Part shown: piece by piece, positions 51,517 through 64,000 of the stretch
Numbering within the stretch: position 1 is the stretch's first letter
How the letters are laid out: each line of letters begins with the position of its first letter
Origin: Balamuthia mandrillaris
Taxonomy: Eukaryota > Discosea > Longamoebia > Balamuthiidae
Reading direction: 5' to 3'
DNA length: 64,000 bases
NCBI GenBank assembly: GCA_031835245.1
Contig: JAVKOQ010000114.1
Coordinates: 62,001-126,000 of the forward strand
Notes under the pieces: model-generated
What the model was told of the DNA's origin: nothing
Databases searched by the model: none
What the model saw: only the letters and a program-made list of their open reading frames with translations
Translations under genes and position numbers: made by a program

Positions 51517-52255
51517 TCAAGACGAAGAAAACAAGAGCTGGGTTAGCCGTTCGATGAGAAAGAGAGTGATGGTGGAGCTGGGCACCGTGCGCATGAGGTG
51601 AGGAAGGAAACCGCTATAGTAGCCTCTCAACCCATTTTTTCTTATTTTTCCCAAGAAATAAAGATAAAATGAAAAGAAGAAGACTAAGAATGAGAGGAAG
51701 AAATGACGAAAAGAAGACAGAAATACAACAAAGTGTGATACGTACGAGTAGATATTTACAATCATGATACGAAGAGGGAGTCCTTCTGATCCTTTTTGGG
51801 TCTATAATTGTTTGTTGGTGTTAAAGAGAGAAGAAAGGAAGAATAATAGGTGATATCAGATGAATATTATGATGAAAATGATGAACCTGAAGACATGTTT
51901 TTATGACTTGCAACGGATAAGTTAGCGCTGCCGCACACAGTTTACTGCTTGAAGCTGCTGCCAGTGTTTCCCATGCATTCTATAAGAGGTTTGCCAAGAA
52001 GAATAAAGGATCACAAATAAACACAACAGGAAAAAAAAAAGCACACATCGTTAAACGCCAAGCAAAAAAGAAGACGGAAAGAGGACTCGTACAAGGGATT
52101 CGCTGGAACGATTCGGCCGAGATAAAAACACCCTTTTGAACCACTCGAAGAAGGTAAAGTGGACCGCGCCGTGACAAGTAAGAGGAAGAGCTGGAACAAG
52201 ACCTCTGTACATTCCTCTCAGCCCTTCTATCTTGAAAACTTCATACATCACGCCT

Positions 52256-52294
<39 letters not shown>

Positions 52295-53486
52295 AGTGGG
52301 TACAACAACGGACGGGATGACGGGGAAGACAGAATGGGCATTGAAGAGGGAGAGGAGAGGGATAAGAAGAAAAGAAAGATAAGAAGCGAGAGCGGAAAGC
52401 GGAGAGAGAATGTACGCAGAAAATGATTGTCCGAGGGTGATGTTTGCATGCGTGTTTTAACCACAAAGATAGGGTTGGTCACAAGCGTCATTACAACACC
52501 TGCATAGAACAATAGTTGCTTATCAGTAGGGAAGAGAGAGAGAGAAGCGAAAAGATAAATACACAGAAGAGAGAACGGAAGCAGACAGAGGAATAGAAAG
52601 ACAAAACTAGAGCATGTAAAAACAGAGGCAGTATACCAGCTTGCAAGCCAGCAATAAAGTCAGCCAAACGACCGCCTCGCTGTACGTTCAATGCATCCGC
52701 CAGGTAAGGGTTCTGCTGTCCCCATTTGTAAGCCAACATGAACGACGCCCACGCTGTGGTTGGTCCTATCAAACCTATTTGTTTTGTTGTTGGTAAGAGA
52801 ATCGTGAAGAAAATAAGCGCGAAGAGAGCACGAGATGAACGGGGAGCAAAGCAGCAGAGAAGAGAACAAAGAACGAAGAGAGCGAGAGAAGAGAGATAGA
52901 GCGGATAATGGAGAGAGGAGGGAGGGGAGAGAGAAAAAGCGAACAAGGCAGAGAAGAGAGTGAGTGAAGCATAGAATGAAGAGGGGCAAGTAGCCTCGAA
53001 CAAAAAGCATAGAAGAAGCACAGAGGACGCTAGCATAGAAGGTTGGAAGAGAGAGGCCGGAGAGCTCAAAGTTGTGTTTGAAAGGAAGGTAATAGCGTAC
53101 CGGGGATCAGCCCAACGTAGAAGCCTCGAACGCCTCCTCCTTGTTGCCACGTCTGTGTCAGCACCGCTCGAATGGCTCGAAACCGAGACTTGGCCAACAC
53201 TTCCTTATGTGCTTGCGCTGTGTCGTCCGAATCATTTATTTTTGTAGTTTCATCAAAAAGTTAATCAATCGATGTAAGATGAAAAAAAAACGTAGCGACG
53301 CCCAAAAAAAAAACAAGTGATACCTTGCAGACGCGTTCGCAATAGATCAAGTGGGTAGAGTGTGAAGTTAGTGAGAACAGCTGCCACGGCACCGATGCCC
53401 CCACTTTGCCATGGCTTGGGCTGCGGTCGTCCTGCCACGGAAGAAGCCGACGAGGAGGGCAGAGCCGCGCTCCCTTCCTTCTTCAT
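51517..53486 (-). CDS. Mitochondrial carrier (SLC25), folate/FAD-carrier-like
   Basis: Eight exons in phase: 53486-53324, 53217-53101, 52774-52637, 52499-52416, 52253-52093, 51979-51887, 51801-51746, 51640-51517; 311 aa, exactly the family length. Three carrier repeats show the PxD/ExxKxR signatures: LYPLDLLRTRLQ, TNPIFVVKTRMQ and LTYPLQVIKTCLQ, with matching GFYVGLIPG, GMYRGLVPALP and GYYSGFLPH half-repeats. The CHGAVHFTFFEWFK helix resembles the SLC25A32/FLX1 branch, which carries folate or FAD, so that substrate group is the best guess. It would sit in the inner mitochondrial membrane. The third repeat has Thr-Cys where Arg is usual. An intron carries a GA run (52259-52291). Confidence 0.9.
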
Positions 53487-53694
53487 CTTTTTGAACCAAG
53501 CTGGTTGATCTTGGGTTATATATTATAGTTCAACCAATGAAAAATCAAAAGCATGTTTACTTCTCCATATTAGGTAAAGAATATCACTTATGATCGGAAT
53601 GTGATCGCTTCATTCTGTCTCTTTTCTATTTGCTCTTTCTCTTTCTTTATTCTCTCTTCTCTCTTCTCTCTTCTCTTTCATTTTCTCTTTCTCT

Positions 53695-54349
53695 TTACAA
53701 TGCAGCTTTCACTTTGCCCTCTCTATCACCACCATTGAAGTCGCCATGCCTGCCACGACCTTTCATGAAGCTCTCCGCTCCTTTGCGGCCCTCCTTCATG
53801 ACCGACGCCATTCCGTGCTCAAACTCGTTTGCCAGGGCTTCTTTCCATGAGTTGCAATCAAACTGTTCGTAGGCGGAGGCTCTGTCCCCACGAAGACACG
53901 TTTGGGGAAAGGCGGCGAGGGAGAGGGCCAAAGCTTCGGCCGATTCTCTGGCCTTGCCTTTGGGCACCACGCGATTGACGAGGCCCATTTGAAGAGCTTC
54001 GGAAGCATTCACAGGCTGTCCTGTTAGTATCAGGTCTAATGCTCTGCTCAAACCTGTTGAATAAAGAAAAGGATGAGGAGAAAGAAAGAAGAAGGAAGAA
54101 GAAAGAAGAAGGAAGAAGACAGAAGAAGAGAAAAGAGAAGAAGAGAGTACCAATCAAACGAGGTAAACGAACCGTGCCACCATCGATGAGAGGAACCCCA
54201 AAGCGACGACAAAATACGCCAAGTATACTGTCCTCCTCTGCCACTCTCATATCACACCATAATGCTGTTTTGTGTTTTGAAGTACAAAAAAAATCTTAGC
54301 ACAGAGAAAAAAGTGTAAAGAATGAAGCTACAAGAAAGAAAGAAACGAC

Positions 54350-54397
<48 letters not shown>

Positions 54398-55183
54398 AAC
54401 GACAAGAAAGAAAGAAACGACAAGAAAGAAAGAAACGACAAGAAAGAAAGAAAGAAAGAAAGAAACGACAAGAAAGAAACGACAAGAAAGAACGAAGGGG
54501 TGACCAACCTAACTCCAAACCACCAGCGACAGCATAGCCAGAGATGGCAGCGATGACCGGCTTGGAGAGGAACATGCGGGTGGGGCCCATGGGTCCCTGG
54601 GCTCCCTCCTCCTTGCTGAGTACATTGACGCGAGCAGGATCCCCGCTGCCCAGCGCTTTCAGGTCTGCTCCTGCACAAAATTGTCCATTCTCGCCTATTA
54701 TTATTGTGTTTTTATTATTTTTATTCGTTTAGCAAAAAAAAAAAGTTTGTTAAAAAAAAGAAAAAAGAAAAAAGAAAACTTTGAAAAAAAGAAAAAGAAA
54801 GAAAAAAAAAAAGAAAGAAGAAAACTTTAACAAAAAGAAAAAAAGAAAAGTTAATAAACGAAAAGAAAAAGAGATGAAAAGAAAAAGAAAAAGAATAAAA
54901 AAAGAGAAAAAAAGAGAAAAAAGAAATAAAAAGGATTAAAAAAGAAAAAAGAAAAAAGAAGGAAAAAAAAAGAAGAATAAAAAAGAAAAAAGAAAAAAGA
55001 AAAAGAAAAAAAAAAGAAGAGATTACCAAAAAGAACAGCGACCAAGGCTTCCTCATCCTGTTCGAATGCTTCAAACGCACGCACTAGGGCTTCAGCGGTG
55101 GGTCTATCGACGGCATTGCGCGCCTCTGGCCGAGCGAGAATGATGGTGGTCACCGGCCCTTTCTTTTCGATCTTCACCACCAT
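53695..55183 (-). CDS. Enoyl-CoA hydratase/isomerase family protein
   Basis: Exons 55183-55027, 54694-54509, 54264-54151 and 54053-53695 join in phase, 271 aa, full family length. Crotonase marks: LARPEARNAVDRPTAEAL at the N-terminus, FCAGADLKAL (oxyanion loop 1), ISGYAVAGGLELG (oxyanion loop 2) and VPLIDGGTVRLPRLIG. The last has Asp where classical hydratases place a catalytic Glu, as in many bacterial homologues of unclear reaction. No SKL-type peroxisomal signal; the C-terminus is KVKAAL. Substrate therefore open. Its large introns are A-rich on the + strand (GAAA and GAAAA repeats). Confidence 0.9.
54330..54500 (-). repeat. (GAAA)n array with GAAACGACAA units in crotonase intron
   Basis: GAAA tetranucleotide array with recurring AGAAACGACAAG units, in the intron 54265-54508; the sense strand reads TTTC. 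Confidence 0.92.
54730..55022 (-). repeat. A-rich GAAAA repeat region in crotonase intron 1
   Basis: Nearly 300 bp of AAAAAG/GAAAA units between exons 55027-55183 and 54509-54694; U-rich in the transcript. Confidence 0.9.
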
Positions 55184-55350
55184 TTTTTTTTTGATGGTTC
55201 ACTTTCTATCGGCAAAGTATCAACCTTTTATCTGTTTTTGGTTTTTTGTCGACGAATTATATATTGTTTTTAAATAATTGTAAATAAATATCACATATTC
55301 GATAGATTCAACAAATATCATAAATTTTCGACAACAATTAAACGAACAGG

Positions 55351-55387
<37 letters not shown>

Positions 55388-55860
55388 ATTGTACATCTCC
55401 TCTTGCTCCTTCCTCGCGTTCTTGCACGCAACCAACGACGGGAGAGCAGTGTCAGCCAACATGAAACAAAAGAGGACACGGCGTTACCATCCGTTTGGTT
55501 AGTCTGAAAAACAACTCAAAAAGACAAGACTGAAGAGCAACACGTTCTATTCGTTTAGTGTCGCCATATGCTTTTGTTTCGTTCTTTCGCAGCATTCAGG
55601 CCAAACCTGAAACTAAGTTAGTGTTCCAAGTGGTGGGATGTTCTTCTGGGCGCCACGCAATTATAGCAGACCAATATATGTAACTTTACAAAACGATTTA
55701 ATTAGAGTAACGCAAACAATAACCTGTCGTAAAGCCTCGCGGCGATTACTGGGCAACAGTTATCACCCTCGCTTACGTGTTCCTACAAGGGGAGCTTGCT
55801 TGTCTCCTAGTTCGTCCACTTCTGGTCTTAGTCCCAGGGAACAATAATAAGAAGCTTAGA
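55184..55860. other. Divergent intergenic region crotonase/receptor 3
   Basis: 677 bp, AT-rich, with a CT run at 55353-55384. It likely holds the promoters of both genes. No gene recognised. Confidence 0.45.
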
Positions 55861-56279
55861 ATGCAACGCTCGTCTTCCTTCTTGGCTTACCTGTTGTTGC
55901 TGCTGTGCTTCAACTTCTTGGTGGTCGTTCACGGTCAGTCCGAAGGTAGCATTCCCTTTTTTTTTTTCTGTTCTTTGTTTTGTTTATTTTATCTTTCTTA
56001 TATTCCTCTCCAACAGATGTTTACATTAAGGCGAGCAGTTCTTGTGTGTCGGGATGCACGCAGAGTTCGCCTTATCGATCGGTTCAAGACTTTCTGACCG
56101 GTAAGTGCTGGTCTTCTGTTTCTTTTCTGCGTCTGACAAAACTTGTGTAATGAAGACTATGGTGGCAGCATATGGTCTTTTTCTGCTTTTACCTTTCATT
56201 TGTTCCCCGGTGTTCATTCGCTTCCAGATGGCTTCGACTTGGGCCTAACTCATTCTATGAGTTTCATGTATGCTATCAC

Positions 56280-56326
<47 letters not shown>

Positions 56327-56705
56327 CAATCTCTGCTTGTTTCTCTCATCTTGTTGTTGTTCTTGTTCTTGTTCTTGTCCTTCTTCTTCTTGTTCTTCTT
56401 CTCCTTCTACTTCTGCTTCTGCTTCCTTCTGTTACTTTTATTTACCACAAAACAGAGGAGAAGGAAGCGATCGCTCCAAAGTAAGGCTTCAAACGTGTGA
56501 AACCGCGTTGCACAGAAATGCCTCCTTTCAAGGCTTGACGTTGCAAAACAAGAACACGTGCTCACAAGAGTTGTTGGTCGTTTTCACAATGACGTTGCAA
56601 CTGGATGATGTCGTGCTGAGCAATCCCGATGGAAGCGGGGTTTCCGTGCAGTCAGCATCGACTTTGTTGACAACGGATGTCACCTTCTCTTCCTTCTTTG
56701 AGAAT

Positions 56706-56741
<36 letters not shown>

Positions 56742-59129
56742 TTGTCGGCTGCTTTGTTTTATTTTAACTCCGTTTCTTTTCTACTGAACCAAAAGTAACG
56801 GTGCAGTCGGTGAGCACGTGGTATAGTTATGGGTCCCTTATCGTGGAGAATGTTGGTCCTTCCGAGAATGCTACCGGTACATCTTTTATGCTATCTCTCT
56901 TTTCTTCTTTTCCTTTCTTTTTTTTCCCTCTCTTCTTCTTTTACTTTTACTTTTTCTTTTTCTGTTTCTGTTTCTTTTTCTTTTTCTTTTTCTTTTTCTA
57001 TTTCTTTCTAACAGCTTTCACTATAGCGATTCTTATTGTCGATTCGTCAACGTGGAAATCGCTCGGGTCTGTTTCCGTTCTGAATGCATCTCGGCTTGGT
57101 ATTTTCCTCTTCCTTCTTGTTTTTCTTCTTGTTCTTCTTGTTCTTCTTCTTCTTCTTTCGTTTCTCTGTTATTCTTATTCAACAATCATCCCCAGCGATA
57201 AACATAAGACAGACATCGCACTGGACTTCCGAGAAGCAGCTCATCTTGGAGCAGAACGACAATCGTGAGCGCTTCCTGTCCCTTATATTCCTATTGTCTT
57301 TCACTAAATGCTTTTATTTCCCATCGACAGCCGTTTGGATCACGGAGACCTCGGAATGGCAGCAAAAAGGAGAGGTCATCTTCCGAGAGAACAGAGAGGT
57401 GGCAGTGCAGCATGCCGTGGATCGCTTAGTATACGTGAACCTTGGTAAGCATCTTTGTTTCCTTTGAGCTGAACTGCGGTCTTTTTGTGAAGATACCCCC
57501 GCTGATTGTTTCGAACTTCAGTTCTTCTTCTGTCCAGTTCCAATTGGACAAGCAAAGCCCCTGTCCGGTTTATTGATAACGGCCCTGTCGCATCATGTAA
57601 GTTTACCTGCTCTTCTTCTCTTCCGCTTCTCTCTGCGTTCCATCCCTAACCTCCCTAAAGCGTTGATAACGCTGCAAAACAACTGTCGTCTTCAGAGCTA
57701 CTTCACCTTTGTGGTGGAATCAACAGCTGCCTCTCCTCTCTTCACATGCACCAACTCGGAGCTCTTCACCAACGAAGCCTGCACCTTCGAGTGTTCTGGC
57801 TGCGAACAACTTCCGGGGCCTCTTCCAGTGGTGAGCTGGTCCATTGATCCAAGCTACCTTCGTTTGGACCAGAACGGGCAGGTCATCCTTCTCTCCATTC
57901 CTGACCCCGTCTTCTCCATTCGAGTTACGGACGTTCAACCTGAACCGCGCTTTGACATTGCGATAGTAACCGATGGAAGAAAGGGAAGCGAGGATGTGGA
58001 TCTGGGTGATGGTTTGGTCTCCATGTCCCCTGGAACACCGCAACTCGACTTTGCTTTCTCGGTTCTTGCTTTCAACAGCTCTTCTCCGTTTTCGCTCCTT
58101 CTTCGAGCTGTAGAAGCAGAAGGGGACCAACAGCCGAAATACTTTGTGTCAGGAGCCCAGAGCCGCGTGGATGTCGTTCTTTCACGCCCATTAGATCTGC
58201 TTTCGATGGACGTTCGTTTTCCCTTCGGCACTCCCGACTTTCTTCTCACTCCTCTTTCTTCCTCATCTTCGCCATCTGCGTCCTCTTCTGTGCTTTCCAA
58301 CTTTACGCGACTGGTGGAAGTGAACGGCGAAACGGGAGAAGAAGTCAGAAGCGTCTTCATCGAAGAGCTTTCGTGGCAACCTTCTCTCTCCACCTCTTCT
58401 CCTTCTTCCAAGGCCATTTCTTTCTCCGCTGTGACTCCCTCCAATGATGCGCTGCAATTCACCTTCTTCTCTTACGAAGAAGGAGAGGCTTTGACCTTGA
58501 AGGATGGAACGACGTTACCTCCCTTCGCTAAGGACATCATCAAATGGAGCTTCCGAGTTGAGCACTGGGATTGGGCCAACGGAGCGGAAGAAGCAGCAAA
58601 CAACGAGCTGGTTTTGGAGATGACTTTCCTGAACTACGGAGGAGATGGCTGGACCCGTTTCCAAGAAGAAACGATTGTGTTGGATGGAGCTGATAACAAC
58701 AGGCAACAAAAAGCGTTTCGCTTCGCTTCGACGGAGCTATCGGCGACATTGCGAGCGTTGGCGTTCGTTTGGACCGATGGAGACTACGAAACGGCGGTCC
58801 CGATGCAAGTGAACGTAGCACAAAGACCGGAAGGAGGAGGAGCGATGGAGTGGAGGTTGCGTTTGGCCTTCCCTCATTTCGAGAGTGAGATGGAATACGA
58901 CCCTGACCTCTCCGTTGTTGTGGAAGGAAGCGAAGGCGACAAGGACGATGGAGGAGATGACTCGGATGACTTGTGGTGGAAGGTGACCGTGCCCATACTG
59001 ATCGTGGCCGCTCTGGCGGTGGTTGTGGTGGTGGCTGTTGTGTTCCACTTGTTTAGGAAGAGCCGTTTGGCCGAGCGGCACAAGACCTTGGAGCGGGTGA
59101 AAGCCAAGTCCGCGGAACTGGGTGACTGA
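55861..59129 (+). CDS. Type I surface receptor, beta-helix/DLWWK family, member 3
   Basis: First exons 55861-55945, 56017-56100, 56228-56267 and 56456-56709 join in phase; several short exons follow and the last runs from about 57660 to TGA 59127-59129. A signal peptide (SFLAYLLLLLCFNFLVVVHG) is followed by DVYIKASSSCVSGCTQ, beta-helix-type exons (LDDVVLSNPDGSGVSVQS, TTDVTFSSFFENA), a Cys cluster (LFTCTNSELF, CTFECSGCEQ), PVVSWSIDPSYLRLDQNGQ and the family module (LSNFTRLVEVNGETGEEVRS, IIKWSFRVEHWDWANG, FPHFESEMEYDPDLSV). The acidic linker, DDLWWKVTVPIL, TM helix and basic tail complete it. Looks intact. Its closest relative is member 4, which faces it tail to tail 495 bp away. Confidence 0.85.
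56278..56325 (+). repeat. (CT)n run in receptor 3 intron
   Basis: About 42 bp of CT followed by TTG/TTC sequence, in the intron 56268-56455. Confidence 0.9.
56880..57010 (+). repeat. TTTTTC/TTTCTG degenerate array in receptor 3 intron
   Basis: Polypyrimidine hexamer-like run ending in TTCTAACAG at the splice acceptor. Confidence 0.8.
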
Positions 59130-59137
59130 GAAGCAAG

Positions 59138-59178
<41 letters not shown>

Positions 59179-59624
59179 ATTACACTTGAGCACCATTTTT
59201 TATTTGAAAAGACATTTAGTCCCTGCAGAACTGACACTAGGCGCAGCGTTCCAAACCCAAGCGGTGTGTTCAAGCGTGAGTGTTGGCAGTGGAAGAGTTC
59301 AGGGCCACATTGCTGACGGATGCAACTCTTCTAGAGTTGGCCTTGGTAAGGCGAGGTGTGGCCTCCCTCAATGGATTTGTGCAGTTGGCTGCCACCGAGG
59401 ACTCGAAAGCAGCAACATCAGACACCCCCGACGCTTGGGCGGGTGACTAAGACAAGTCTTCTGACGGCAAAGGATGTTGTGACGGGCAAAAAAGGGGTTG
59501 CCACCTCTGTCACTGCGGAGATCATCACGGAAGGGATTCCCACTCGCAATGTGTAATGCTAAAGTGTTGGTTGTGCTTACTATTTCTTTATCATTTAAAA
59601 CAATCCTTTCTCTCCCCTGTATTT
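59130..59624. other. Convergent intergenic region between receptors 3 and 4
   Basis: 495 bp. It starts with a GA run (59140-59173). At about 59277-59451 the + strand has a 55-codon open frame of unusually protein-like composition (EEFRATLLTDATLLELALV, VASLNGFVQLAA) ending at TAA, with no start codon or matching family; probably chance or a decayed exon. The rest shows nothing. Confidence 0.4.
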
Positions 59625-63773
<4,149 letters not shown>

Positions 63774-64000
63774 TATTTTATCGTTCTTTGTTTTGAGTTT
63801 ATTTGTTTGATTTGCAACTTTATCCCCCAAAAAGTTTTCCGTTTCTTTGGATACCCCTGCTTTTTGGTTTATGATTGGTAACGAGGCTCAAAACTACATT
63901 ACCATTAACTTACACGAGGAGCAGCTGCCTAATTATTTAATCAATATATTCCAAATTTAGTGATAACAGATTAATTAATTTTCTTTAAATGGATAAAATA
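63774..64000. other. 5' flank of receptor 4
   Basis: AT-rich sequence upstream of the receptor 4 start, with TTAATTAA-type stretches near the window edge; presumed promoter. No gene seen. Confidence 0.4.

Overview
The window is nuclear DNA from a single-celled eukaryote. It is gene-dense (about 23 protein genes in 64 kb), has many short GT-AG introns, and is saturated with microsatellites. An amoebozoan (Acanthamoeba/Balamuthia-like) is my best guess, from the GCPW-type ankyrin repeats, a clustered-mitochondria protein, copine-type VWA proteins and families of beta-helix surface proteins. I have no marker gene that proves this. Exon boundaries below were set by hand by keeping reading phase across GT-AG junctions and matching family alignments; most close perfectly in phase.

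Layout. 1-19.2 kb: end of a START lipid-transfer gene, a copine-like VWA gene (-), a secreted M28 aminopeptidase, a GNAT-like membrane protein apparently fused to an epoxide hydrolase, a small ORF (-), a second copine-like gene (-), a membrane RING protein, a claudin-like four-TM protein, an ankyrin protein (-) and the tRNA CCA-adding enzyme. 19.3-29.3 kb: the large CLU protein (-), a SAM-domain protein and a UBL-WLM metalloprotease-like protein (-). 29.9-38.4 kb: two paralogous type I surface receptors, a secreted amidotransferase-fold-like protein between them and a broken receptor fragment. 38.5-44.6 kb: a PARP-zinc-finger/F-box gene (-) whose second intron holds a 3.7-kb MULE DNA transposon with inverted ends and a 9-bp target duplication. 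45-55.2 kb: a methyltransferase (-), a fatty-acid-hydroxylase-like protein, an HSL-type lipase, a PSI-domain membrane protein (-), a mitochondrial carrier (-) and an enoyl-CoA hydratase (-). 55.9-63.8 kb: two more receptors of the same family, tail to tail.

The most distinctive content is the four-member receptor family: signal peptide, short Cys motif, beta-helix-like ectodomain, Cys cluster, a conserved beta-rich module with an [IL]KW core, a nearly invariant DLWWK.VP juxtamembrane motif, one TM helix and a short basic tail. I do not recognise the [IL]KW module as a named domain. The second window-wide signal is that intronic microsatellites are almost always pyrimidine- or U-rich on the transcribed-sense strand, whichever way the gene points. 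No tRNA, rRNA, CRISPR or bacterial-type operon was seen.
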